Origin: Aminobacter sp. HY435
Lineage (GTDB): Bacteria; Pseudomonadota; Alphaproteobacteria; Rhizobiales; Rhizobiaceae
Assembly: GCF_027568395.1 (NCBI RefSeq)
Contig: NZ_JANKZL010000009.1
Coordinates: forward strand, 124,001-188,000
Direction of reading: 5' to 3'
Length of the DNA: 64,000 nucleotides
In this document: positions 57,656-64,000 of the stretch, piece by piece
Position numbering within the stretch: position 1 is the stretch's first letter
Layout of the letters: each line of letters starts with the position of its first letter
Translations under genes and position numbers: made by a program
Notes under the pieces: model-generated
Databases searched by the model: none
Seen by the model: the letters and a program-made list of their open reading frames with translations, nothing else
Told to the model about the DNA's origin: nothing

Positions 57656-59218
57656 ATGGCGGCGACTGATGTGATGGTCGACAAGACGGCGGCCATGATT
57701 GCCGCCCCGGTTACGGCAGCGGACTGGCTGGTGATCGCGCCGGTGCTGCTGCCGATCATGTTCGGCGCGCTGCTGGTGATGATCCGGCACAGCATCCGCT
57801 GGCACGCCCTGATCGCACTGGGTGTGCTGGCGGCGATGATAGGGGCAAACGTCCTGCTGCTGATGCGAGTGCTGGAGGTCGGCCCCGTCTCAATGACGAT
57901 GGGAAGCTGGCTGCCGCCTTTCGGCATCTCGTTCACCGTCGATGCGCTTGGCGCCGCGTTTTCGCTGACCGCTTCTGTCGTGGCGCTGCTATGCTGCGCG
58001 TCGTCGGTTCGCGATATCGATGCCGCCGGCCGGAGATATGGCTTCTATCCGTTCCTGCTGTTGATGATGGCCGGCGTCAGCGGTGCATTCCTGACCGGCG
58101 ACATGTTCAATCTGTATGTCTGGTTCGAGGTCTTCCTGATCTCGTCCTTCGGCCTGCTGATCCTGGGATCAGAGAAGCCGCAGATCGACGGCGCGACCAA
58201 ATATGCCGTTCTCAATCTTGTCGGCACGACGCTGTTCCTGATTGCCACGGGCTACCTCTATGGCACCTTCGGCACGCTCAACATGGCCGACCTCGCCGTG
58301 AAGGCCGGGCAGATGGGTGAAGTTGCCCCGCTGATGACATTGGCGTCGCTGTATTTGCTGGCGTTTGGCATGAAGGCCGCGGCGTTCCCGGTCAATTTCT
58401 GGTTGCCGGCCTCCTATCACACGCCGCCGGTCATCACCGGTGCGCTGTTCGGCGGACTGCTGACCAAGGTTGGCGTCTATGCCCTGTTGCGCACGCTGGT
58501 GATGATCTTCGCTGTCGAACGGGCGGTGCTTTCGGGTGTGATCGGCTGGGTGGCGGTGGCGACGATGCTGGTCGGCGCGCTCGGCGCGCTGGCGCAATCC
58601 GACATCCGCCGCATATCGGGTTTCCTGGTCATTTCAGGCGTCGGTATCATGCTGGCCGGCATTGCGCTGGGCAGCGTCGGCGGACTGTCCGGGGCGATCT
58701 TCTATGCGTTGCATTCAATGCTGGCGTTGTCGGCCCTTTATCTGCTGGGCGGGCTGATGCGCCAGAAGGGCGGCAGTTTCTCGCTGCATACACTCTCGGG
58801 GCTGTATCTTGCCAGCCCGCTGATGACTGCGCTTGCCTTCATCATCGCGCTTGCCGTCGCCGGTCTGCCGCTCGGCTCCGGCCTGTGGCCGAAGGTCATG
58901 CTGGTGCGGGCGTCGCTCGAAGCCGGCGCCTGGCCGCTGGCGCTGGCGATCCTGGCGAGCGGTTTTCTCGCGACCATCGCGCTGGGCCGGGTGTTCATCC
59001 TCGCGTTCTGGCGCAACGGCATAGCGGGCCAGCCGAGGCTCGAAGCAGGCAAGGTTTCGTTGACCGGGTATGGAGCGGTCTCGGTTTTGGTCATTGCGAT
59101 CCTGGCGATGGGATTGGCGCCCGAGCCGTTCATCCGCGTTACGACCGCGGCGGCAACCGGATTGCTCGACAGCTCGGCCTATGTGCATGCGGTGTTTCCT
59201 GCGGGAGGCGTGCAATGA
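57656..59218 (+). CDS. mnhD: Mrp antiporter subunit D (MnhD)
   Basis: A 520-residue NuoN/NuoM-like antiporter subunit with about 14 helices. Conserved proton-path features are LYVWFEVFLISSFGLLILGSEK (helix 5 Glu), FGMKAAAFPVNFWLPASYHTPPVITGALFGGLLTKVGVYALLR with its functional Lys residues, and IRRISGFLVISGVGIM. It forms the core with MnhA. ATG 57656 starts 2 bases after the mnhC stop. Its stop overlaps mnhE by 4 bases. The long frame upstream from 57200 is in the frame of other genes and not used. Confidence 0.93.
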   Translation: MAATDVMVDKTAAMIAAPVTAADWLVIAPVLLPIMFGALLVMIRHSIRWHALIALGVLAAMIGANVLLLMRVLEVGPVSMTMGSWLPPFGISFTVDALGAAFSLTASVVALLCCASSVRDIDAAGRRYGFYPFLLLMMAGVSGAFLTGDMFNLYVWFEVFLISSFGLLILGSEKPQIDGATKYAVLNLVGTTLFLIATGYLYGTFGTLNMADLAVKAGQMGEVAPLMTLASLYLLAFGMKAAAFPVNFWLPASYHTPPVITGALFGGLLTKVGVYALLRTLVMIFAVERAVLSGVIGWVAVATMLVGALGALAQSDIRRISGFLVISGVGIMLAGIALGSVGGLSGAIFYALHSMLALSALYLLGGLMRQKGGSFSLHTLSGLYLASPLMTALAFIIALAVAGLPLGSGLWPKVMLVRASLEAGAWPLALAILASGFLATIALGRVFILAFWRNGIAGQPRLEAGKVSLTGYGAVSVLVIAILAMGLAPEPFIRVTTAAATGLLDSSAYVHAVFPAGGVQ

Positions 59219-59688
59219 TTCCGTTTCGCAACGAACTGCTGCTGACCCTGGTGTGGGTCGCGATCTCGGGTAGCTACACGCTGCCGAACATCGTTTTCGG
59301 CTTCGCCATAGGCTGGGTGGTGCTGTTCATCGTGCGCGACCAGCTGCAGTCGGCCAGGGTGGTGATCCGCCCCTGGGCGACGTTTCTCCTGGCGTTGCTG
59401 TTCGTCAAGGAACTCGTGCTGTCATCGGTCCGGGTTGCTCGCCTTGTTCTGTCCCCACGCCTGGACATCAAGCCTGGCATCTTTGCCTATCCGCTGCGGG
59501 TGGAGCGCGATTTCGAGATCACCTTGCTCGCCAACCTGATCACGCTGACGCCGGGAACACTGTCGGTCGATGTTTCCGATGACCGGCGCACGCTGTTTGT
59601 GCATGGCATGGATTGCTCCGATCCGGATCAGGCACGCGCGGACATTCGCCAGGGCTTCGAGAGGATGATCATGGAGGCGTTCCGATGA
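59215..59688 (+). CDS. mnhE: Mrp antiporter subunit E (MnhE)
   Basis: A 157-residue membrane subunit. It opens with [35 protein letters not shown] and has the family's [30 protein letters not shown] segment, found in all MnhE proteins. It supports activity and assembly of the antiporter. The start overlaps the mnhD stop (ATGA) and the stop overlaps mnhF (ATGA). The C-terminus ends with the amphipathic [13 protein letters not shown]. Confidence 0.92.
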   Translation: MIPFRNELLLTLVWVAISGSYTLPNIVFGFAIGWVVLFIVRDQLQSARVVIRPWATFLLALLFVKELVLSSVRVARLVLSPRLDIKPGIFAYPLRVERDFEITLLANLITLTPGTLSVDVSDDRRTLFVHGMDCSDPDQARADIRQGFERMIMEAFR

Positions 59689-60002
59689 TGTCTGGGGCCG
59701 CGTTCCTGAACATGAGCGCGATATTCGCGCTTGGCTTACTTAGTGTTTCCTTTCTTCTTGTCGTCTATCGCGTGCTGAAAGGACCGACATTGCCTGATCG
59801 CATACTGGCGCTCGACATGCTCGTCGCCGTTGCCATCGGATTTATCGCCGTGCTTGGCATCAAGTCCGGCTTCACGCTCTATGTCGACGTCGCCATAGCA
59901 CTTGGCCTTGTCGGGTTCCTCGCAACGGTCGCATTCGCGCGCTTTGTCTTGAGCGGCGGTGTCGATGCGAAGAATGACGAGGCTGAGGAGGAGAGGCCGT
60001 GA
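59685..60002 (+). CDS. mnhF: Mrp antiporter subunit F (MnhF)
   Basis: A 105-residue protein with three helices. The signature is [36 protein letters not shown] (about 25-60), which is highly specific for MnhF/PhaF. GGAGG precedes the start. Either of two tandem ATG codons (59685 or 59688) may be used, and the first overlaps the mnhE stop. The C-terminal tail is acidic ([12 protein letters not shown]). In some species this subunit also affects bile salt efflux, but nothing here indicates that. Confidence 0.92.
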   Translation: MMSGAAFLNMSAIFALGLLSVSFLLVVYRVLKGPTLPDRILALDMLVAVAIGFIAVLGIKSGFTLYVDVAIALGLVGFLATVAFARFVLSGGVDAKNDEAEEERP

Positions 60003-60367
60003 TGGGAGATATTGGGTCATACCTCGCAGGTATATTGATTGTGGTTGGGGCGTTGTTTGCTCTGACCGCATCAATTGGGATCATACGCCTTCCGGATGTG
60101 TATACGCGCATGCATGCGGCGTCGAAGGCCGGAACGCTGGGTTCCTGCCTGATGCTGATTGGACTAGCGGTCTACATTGGCGAAGCGGCGACGACCGTTC
60201 GCGCGCTGGCTGGCGTGTTGTTCTTTTTGTTGACGGCCCCAATTGCGGCTCATTTGCTTGCAAAAGCCGCATATTCGGCGGGTTATCGGATGTGGCAGGG
60301 CTCCGTCAGCGACGATCTTGCTGAAACAGTTCAAGCGTCAAAGAAGAACCGCCAGGCCGAGCCATAA
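59999..60367 (+). CDS. mnhG: Mrp antiporter subunit G (MnhG)
   Basis: A 122-residue last subunit with three helices. The conserved part is [33 protein letters not shown] (about 25-57), diagnostic of MnhG/PhaG, then [18 protein letters not shown] 59999 overlaps the mnhF stop as GTGA. ATG 60002 is the alternative. With the preceding six genes it completes a seven-subunit group 1-type Mrp complex. In rhizobia this supports pH homeostasis, salt tolerance and infection (the Pha system of Sinorhizobium meliloti). Confidence 0.92.
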   Translation: MMGDIGSYLAGILIVVGALFALTASIGIIRLPDVYTRMHAASKAGTLGSCLMLIGLAVYIGEAATTVRALAGVLFFLLTAPIAAHLLAKAAYSAGYRMWQGSVSDDLAETVQASKKNRQAEP

Positions 60368-60446
60368 CGTTCGCAATGCCCTTCCGGGACAACTATTGAC
60401 GTTGTGTGACTTGATCTCAATCAAAGGCCAGGGCGTATCAAAAAGG

Positions 60447-60467
60447 TTCATTTGTTAGAGAAATGAA
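60447..60467. repeat. Short AT-rich inverted repeat between mnhG and mucR
   Basis: TTCATTT (60447-60453) and AAATGAA (60461-60467) around a 7-base spacer. It lies in the AT-richer leader of mucR and could be an operator (MucR binds AT-rich sites and often represses itself) or merely a weak stem. Confidence 0.35.
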
Positions 60468-60503
60468 GAGATGATTGTTCTTGGTTTCGCAAAGAATAGT
60501 GAA

Positions 60504-60532
60504 TTGACTTGATAACGCTCTGGGGTCATTAA
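60504..60532 (+). promoter_or_regulatory. Putative promoter of mucR
   Basis: TTGACT (60504-60509), 17-base spacer, CATTAA (60527-60532). The -35 is good and the -10 weak. It lies 107 bases before the mucR ATG, in an AT-richer segment that fits MucR autoregulation. Confidence 0.35.
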
Positions 60533-60638
60533 AGTGACTAAGCGCGAGTCGTAATGGCAGTTTACGATACAAGAACGCGTCGTATCCCGGTCGCAGCATC
60601 GGGCAAAAAACATCCAGTCACATTGGGGCCTGAAACAT

Positions 60639-61064
60639 ATGGATACTTCCGAAACACCTCACGCAAATAGCGATGCGCTGATCGAGCTGACCGCCGATGT
60701 GGTTGCAGCTTATGTCAGCAACAATCCGGTTCCGGTTGGAGAGCTTCCCGCACTGATCGCCGACGTCCACGCCGCCCTCGGCCGCGTCGGCAATGTCTCC
60801 GAAGCGCCCCCCGCCGACAAGCAGAAGCCGGCCGTCAATCCCAAGCGGTCGGTGCATGACGACTTCATCATCTGTCTCGAAGATGGGAAGAAGTTCAAAT
60901 CACTCAAGCGTCACCTGATGACCCACTACAACATGACCCCCGATCAGTATCGGGAGAAGTGGGGCCTCGACGCCAGCTATCCGATGGTGGCGCCGAACTA
61001 TGCTGCGGCACGTTCCCAACTCGCCAAGAAGATGGGTCTCGGCCGCAAGCGCAAGGGCAAGTAA
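60639..61064 (+). CDS. mucR: MucR/Ros-family transcriptional regulator
   Basis: A 141-residue MucR/Ros zinc-finger-type regulator that in rhizobia and Brucella controls exopolysaccharide, motility and virulence genes. The N-terminal oligomerisation part is [35 protein letters not shown] (about 15-48). The DNA-binding domain starts at about 75 and has [26 protein letters not shown], with a basic tail LGRKRKGK. The usual Cys-x2-Cys ligand pair reads C79-L-E-D82, so the second Cys is Asp, while H92 and H96 remain. Such changes occur in Mesorhizobium Ros-like (Ml) proteins that can fold without zinc. A hairpin follows the gene. Confidence 0.92.
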   Translation: MDTSETPHANSDALIELTADVVAAYVSNNPVPVGELPALIADVHAALGRVGNVSEAPPADKQKPAVNPKRSVHDDFIICLEDGKKFKSLKRHLMTHYNMTPDQYREKWGLDASYPMVAPNYAAARSQLAKKMGLGRKRKGK

Positions 61065-61079
61065 GCCTTTGAGCGATAG

Positions 61080-61436
61080 TCAGCTAGCGGCGTCCTCGGA
61101 CGCCGTTTTGCTTTTCGGCTGACGCCGGCGAGGCCGCAGCGCCAGGCGCGCGGGCTCGTCCGGGAATACGCCCCTTAAGCGGTCGCGCACCTGCTTCAGC
61201 GCGATGTGGCGATTGAGGTCATAGCTCCAGTGGCGGTTAATGCCGCGCAATCGCTCACGCTCGATGGCCCGTTCCAGACGCTTGAGCAAGGCCATGGTTG
61301 CTTCGGAACCGCAGCCCAAGGCGTCGTCGAGTTCGATGCCGCAGCACAGTTGCAAGGCAGCTCTTTGCCGGGCATCTGTGAGTTCGGCGCGTTTTTCTTG
61401 TCTGAATGCAGCAATTTCCCTCGATAGATCCCGCAT
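61080..61436 (-). CDS. Small basic helical protein of unknown function
   Basis: A 118-residue protein that I do not recognise. It is mostly helical and highly charged (RDLSREIAAFRQEKRAELTDARQRAALQL, then LLKRLERAIERERLRGINRHWSYDLNRHIALKQVRDRL), with two adjacent Cys (CC at about 31-32) and an Arg/Lys/Pro-rich tail. No membrane segment or signal peptide is seen. AGGGA lies close upstream of ATG 61436. The codon choice looks coding, and the gene is antiparallel to mucR, whose terminator hairpin lies in its 3' end. The role is unknown. Confidence 0.6.
   Translation of the reverse strand: MRDLSREIAAFRQEKRAELTDARQRAALQLCCGIELDDALGCGSEATMALLKRLERAIERERLRGINRHWSYDLNRHIALKQVRDRLRGVFPDEPARLALRPRRRQPKSKTASEDAAS
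61088..61115 (+). terminator. Terminator of mucR (overlaps 3' end of the minus-strand gene)
   Basis: CGGCGTC (61088-61094), loop CTCG, GACGCCG (61099-61105), then TTTTGCTTTT. It lies 24 bases past the mucR stop. On the minus strand it is inside the last codons of the unknown protein. Confidence 0.75.
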
Positions 61437-61651
61437 CGCTTCCCTGCATGGCCACTGTCTGATCGGGCGATCTTGAGGCCGGATTGGAGGGTGGGGATAA
61501 ACAGCGATCGAATTTCTTTGCGGTGAAATAATTATTCCAATGATTACAGCGACTTGAGCTCGCAGCGTTTGCTGGGGTGTTCATTTTTTGTTCACACCCT
61601 TCGCGCTCACCGATATAAGAACTTATTCCTATTTATGGAGGGGTGAGTTTG

Positions 61652-62074
61652 GTGGGATCTAGCTCGGCACTATTGACGCGGCGGCAGTACGAGGCCCGCG
61701 AAGCAGCCGCGACGGACGATCAGCCGGCGTCCGACCTTGTCGCAGCGAAGCGGCGAGACGAAGTCGTCGAGCGATGCGACGCCATGATCGACCTGATGGC
61801 CGCGCTGTTTGGCGTGCCTGGCAAGGAACTGCGCCGCGTCGGGCGCACGAGCAATGACATCAGCCGCCTTCGCCAGATATCGATGTATGTCGCCCATGTC
61901 GTCTTTCGCTTCAGCATGGCCGAGGTGGGGCGTGGCTTCGGCCGTGACCGCACGACAGTTCTCTATGCCTGCCATACTGTCGAAGACCTGCGCGACGACG
62001 CCGAGTTCGATCGCATCGTGGCGCTGGCCGAGCGCGTGGTGATTGCCGCCTTTCGTGACCGGATGGAGCGCTGA
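61652..62074 (+). CDS. DnaA domain IV-like helix-turn-helix protein
   Basis: A protein of about 140 residues without an AAA+ domain. Its core (residues 73-110, RLRQISMYVAHVVFRFSMAEVGRGFGRDRTTVLYACHTVE) matches the C-terminal DNA-binding domain of DnaA (Bac_DnaA_C), including the DnaA signature end. The base-contacting D-H-T/S triad of DnaA reads D99-R100-T101, so His is replaced by Arg and the recognised sequence may differ. The N-terminal 35 residues are polar and unconserved. GTG 61652 is preferred because GGAGGGG lies 8 bases upstream; GTG 61643 is too near. It is 1 base from the downstream DUF6456 gene, so both act together or are co-expressed. Confidence 0.8.
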   Translation: MGSSSALLTRRQYEAREAAATDDQPASDLVAAKRRDEVVERCDAMIDLMAALFGVPGKELRRVGRTSNDISRLRQISMYVAHVVFRFSMAEVGRGFGRDRTTVLYACHTVEDLRDDAEFDRIVALAERVVIAAFRDRMER

Positions 62075-62075
62075 T

Positions 62076-62876
62076 ATGGCGGGCGACGAGAAGGAACGCG
62101 CTCGCGCGCTGAGGCTTCTGGCAAAAGGTGGAGCCGATGTGAGCCCGGCCGCTGTCGCAGGCAAGCTGGTGCTCGCCAACGACAGGGGCGAACGAGTTGC
62201 CGTGGGCGCCGACCTCGTGGCGGCGATCGCGAAGGAAGGCCTTGTGGCCAGGTGCGGCGCCAAATTGCAATTGACCGCCACCGGCCACGCCAAGGTCCGG
62301 CGCGATAGTGGCCAGGACGACCCGTTCCAGGCCCAGCACCGGGAGATCGGGGCGATCGTGATTGACCTTGAGCAGGGAATGCATGTGGCGTCAGTGAACC
62401 TGTCGGAATCGCCGCTGGGCCAACTGGCAAGACGCAAGACCAAGGCCGGCGCGACCTATCTGAGCGCCCGAGAATTCAATGCGGGAGAGCGCCTTCGCTC
62501 GGACTATGCACGCGGTCAGATCATGCCCCGCCTGGGCGCCAACTGGGTGGCCAGCATTGCCTCGGGAAAACGCGGCGGTGGAAGCGGCGGGGCCGTGGAA
62601 CTGACCGATGCAGCGCTCGCAGCCCGGCAGCGGGTAGACAACGCGATCGACGCCGTGGGACCGGAACTGGCAGGCGTCCTGATCGATGTGTGCTGCTTCC
62701 TCAAGGGGCTGGAGCTTGTCGAAGCGGAACGCGGCTGGCCGATGCGCTCGGCAAAGGTCGTGCTGAAATCGGCGCTTGGCGTTCTCGCCCGCCACTACGA
62801 GCCGGCTGGCGGGCCAAAAACCGCCCGCAGGTTCGTTCATTGGGGGGCCGACGACTACCGGCCGAAGCTGGGATGA
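62076..62876 (+). CDS. DUF6456-containing protein
   Basis: A 266-residue protein of the DUF6456 family, which I recognise from Rhizobiales but whose function is unknown. The N-terminal third resembles a winged-helix-like segment (RALRLLAKGGADVSPAAVAGKLVLANDRGERVAVGADL). The C-terminal two thirds have NAGERLRSDYARGQIMPRLGANWVAS, a Gly/Ser linker (GGGSGG), and a conserved VDNAIDAVGPELAGVLIDVCCFLKGLELVEAERGWPMRSAKVVLKSALGVLARHY domain. It follows the DnaA-like gene by one base. It may regulate replication or cell cycle genes; this is inference. GGAG precedes the ATG. It is convergent with sufE. Confidence 0.8.
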   Translation: MAGDEKERARALRLLAKGGADVSPAAVAGKLVLANDRGERVAVGADLVAAIAKEGLVARCGAKLQLTATGHAKVRRDSGQDDPFQAQHREIGAIVIDLEQGMHVASVNLSESPLGQLARRKTKAGATYLSAREFNAGERLRSDYARGQIMPRLGANWVASIASGKRGGGSGGAVELTDAALAARQRVDNAIDAVGPELAGVLIDVCCFLKGLELVEAERGWPMRSAKVVLKSALGVLARHYEPAGGPKTARRFVHWGADDYRPKLG

Positions 62877-62886
62877 GCCGTTAGCT

Positions 62887-63315
62887 CTACGCCAGTTGGC
62901 GCGAGGCAGCCTCGGCGTCGCGCTTGATGCGCTTCACCATCGAACGCAGGCCGTTGGCGCGTTGCGGCGAAAGATGCTCGTTGAGACCCAGCTCCCTGAG
63001 GGTTGCTTCGACGTCTATGCCGACAATCGCGCTCGCGCGATGGCCGGAAAACAGTGCCAGCATGATCGCGACAAGGCCGCGCACGATGTGCGCGTCGGAG
63101 TAGCCGTCGAAGCGGATGACGGGATCGGCGCCTTCGCCGACATGGGTGATCAGCCAGACCTGGCTGACGCAGCCCTGGACCTTGTTGGCGTCGGTCTGTG
63201 CGCTCTCCGGGAACGCAGGTAGCGCCTCGCCAAGGTCAATCACGTAGCGGTAGCGGTCCTCCCACTCTTCAAGGAAGGAGAAGTCGTCGCGGATGGTATC
63301 GATCGAGGTCGTCAT
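62887..63315 (-). CDS. sufE: Cysteine desulfuration protein SufE
   Basis: A 142-residue sulfur acceptor that takes persulfide from the SufS cysteine desulfurase and passes it to the SufBCD scaffold for Fe-S cluster assembly. The acceptor cysteine is in KVQGCVSQVWL (C49). The domain continues with SDAHIVRGLVAIMLALFSG and LRELGLNEHLSPQRANGLRSMVKRIK, all typical of SufE. ATG 63315 (TTSIDTIRDDFSFLEEWEDRYRYVIDLG) is the usual start. The frame is open to 63402 but the extension is antisense-like. No other suf genes are in the window. It converges on the DUF6456 gene with 10 bases between them. Confidence 0.93.
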   Translation of the reverse strand: MTTSIDTIRDDFSFLEEWEDRYRYVIDLGEALPAFPESAQTDANKVQGCVSQVWLITHVGEGADPVIRFDGYSDAHIVRGLVAIMLALFSGHRASAIVGIDVEATLRELGLNEHLSPQRANGLRSMVKRIKRDAEAASRQLA

Positions 63316-63432
63316 TGTGGCTTGGATATAGTGCCCGGACGGCTGGCCGTCACGAAAAAAGAAGTCGCGGCGCGAGAACAGTTCGGGATCCTTGCGTCGC
63401 ACTGCCGAGGTGTGGCGCGGCGGAGGATCGGC

Positions 63433-63798
63433 TCAGTTGGCGGGAGCAGGGGCGGGCGTGGGGATGGGAGCGGTCTCCAGAGCCGGCATGTCGTCCGATG
63501 CCGGCACGCTGCCGGTCTGCGTTGCCGTATCCGGCTGGCCGAACTGCTGGTCCAGTACCTCATAGGCAAAGCGAGCGCTTTCGCGCGCCCTTTCGCCGAT
63601 CGTCTGCATCGCGGCCTTGCCGGTCTCGCAGACCTCGGGCTTGCGTTCGCAAATGCCGGCGATGTCGCCGACGGCCTCGCGCGCGGCAAACAGGGCCTGC
63701 AGCGGGCTGACGCGGCTCTCGCCGTCGGGACCGGTTCCCAAGGGCAGCAGAAGCAGGACGAGCGAGAACCAGAACGCGGTTCTAATGAGAAAGCCCAT
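63433..63798 (-). CDS. DUF5330-family small membrane protein
   Basis: A 121-residue protein with an N-terminal membrane anchor or signal (GFLIRTAFWFSLVLLLLPLG, 2-21) and a periplasmic helical region with two cysteines (ICERKPEVCETGKAAM) that could form a disulfide. The C-terminus is Pro/Ala-rich (ETAPIPTPAPAPAN). It matches the DUF5330 family that often sits beside sufE in Rhizobiales. The function is unknown. GAGG precedes ATG 63798 by about 8 bases. The longer frame to 63972 is not credible because the head is Arg/Ser/Cys-rich without similarity. Confidence 0.8.
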   Translation of the reverse strand: MGFLIRTAFWFSLVLLLLPLGTGPDGESRVSPLQALFAAREAVGDIAGICERKPEVCETGKAAMQTIGERARESARFAYEVLDQQFGQPDTATQTGSVPASDDMPALETAPIPTPAPAPAN

Positions 63799-64000
63799 AG
63801 GTAGCCTCGTGTGGTCTGACGAACAGATTGACGACTGCCCATCTCTCAGGTGCCTGGCCGACAATCGCATCAACCAGCAAGGAGCCGTTGCCGCAACAGG
63901 TGGCATTTTGCCCTGCCGTTTCACCAATTCGTAACGGATGGACTTTTGGCCAAGACCGCTATTTGCAGGCAATCTTGCACGTGACTCGTAAGCAATTGAT
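63799..64000. other. Intergenic DNA at the right edge
   Basis: The 200 bases upstream of the DUF5330 gene show no coding frame or RNA gene that I can support. A promoter for that gene should lie here, but no clear -35/-10 pair was found. Confidence 0.4.

Overview
This GC-rich window looks like chromosomal DNA of a Rhizobiales alphaproteobacterium, most likely a Mesorhizobium-type member of the Phyllobacteriaceae. The indications are a fused CysN/CysC, a MucR/Ros regulator whose zinc finger has lost a ligand, a choline-sulfate bet operon, an asparaginase of the Rhizobium etli type, a DUF6456/DnaA-C-like/SufE/DUF5330 neighbourhood, and a rhizobial-style mosaic palindrome. The genus is inferred from recalled family resemblance, not from a search. 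I see no insertion sequence, prophage, CRISPR array or complete mobile element.

Layout. 1-3.9 kb: sulfate activation and PAPS/PAP turnover (cysD, cysN/C, cysQ). 3.9-5.1 kb: a convergent DegT-type sugar aminotransferase. 5.3-8.2 kb: a sugar block (ROK regulator, RbsD/FucU mutarotase, PfkB kinase, all minus strand) that faces a short remnant of a sugar ABC ATPase gene. 8.3-21.1 kb: a seven-gene glycogen and maltodextrin operon (glgP, glgB, glgC, glgA, pgm, glgX, a GH13 alpha-glucosidase). 21.3-26.8 kb: an oligopeptide ABC transporter with a fused double ATPase. 26.9-29.1 kb: a TadG/TadE-like pair. 29.6-30.5 kb: a fatty-acid desaturase, then tRNA-Pro(CGG). 31-34.8 kb: GDP-mannose synthesis (phosphomannomutase, then a guanylyltransferase fused to an AGE-type isomerase). 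34.86-34.99 kb: a large palindromic repeat. 35-41.3 kb: betI-betC-dehydratase-betA-betB on the minus strand (choline sulfate to choline to betaine). 41.5-44.5 kb: an SCP2-type thiolase overlapping an SDR that lacks its catalytic Tyr and Lys, then asparaginase. 44.5-51.8 kb: GreB-like factor, HerA/DUF853 ATPase, L,D-transpeptidase, HAD hydrolase, branched-chain aminotransferase, Fe/Mn superoxide dismutase, cytochrome c-prime and a diheme cytochrome c. 51.8-54.4 kb: oligopeptidase B and a secreted SH3-like protein. 54.5-60.4 kb: a complete seven-gene Mrp/Pha cation/proton antiporter. 60.6-63.8 kb: MucR, a small unknown protein, a DnaA-domain-IV-like protein coupled to a DUF6456 protein, SufE and a DUF5330 protein.

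How the genes fit together. Carbon storage (glg), osmoprotection (bet), Na+/H+ or K+/H+ homeostasis (Mrp), envelope polysaccharide precursors (GDP-mannose, DegT product) and oxidative defence (Sod, cytochromes) make a coherent stress and host-adaptation set. The most noteworthy signals are the sugar-transporter scar with its surviving operator, the catalytically stripped SDR paired with a thiolase, the ManC-AGE fusion, the PLP dehydratase inside the bet operon, and the DnaA-like/DUF6456 pair. I did not find a clear novel defence or mobile system.
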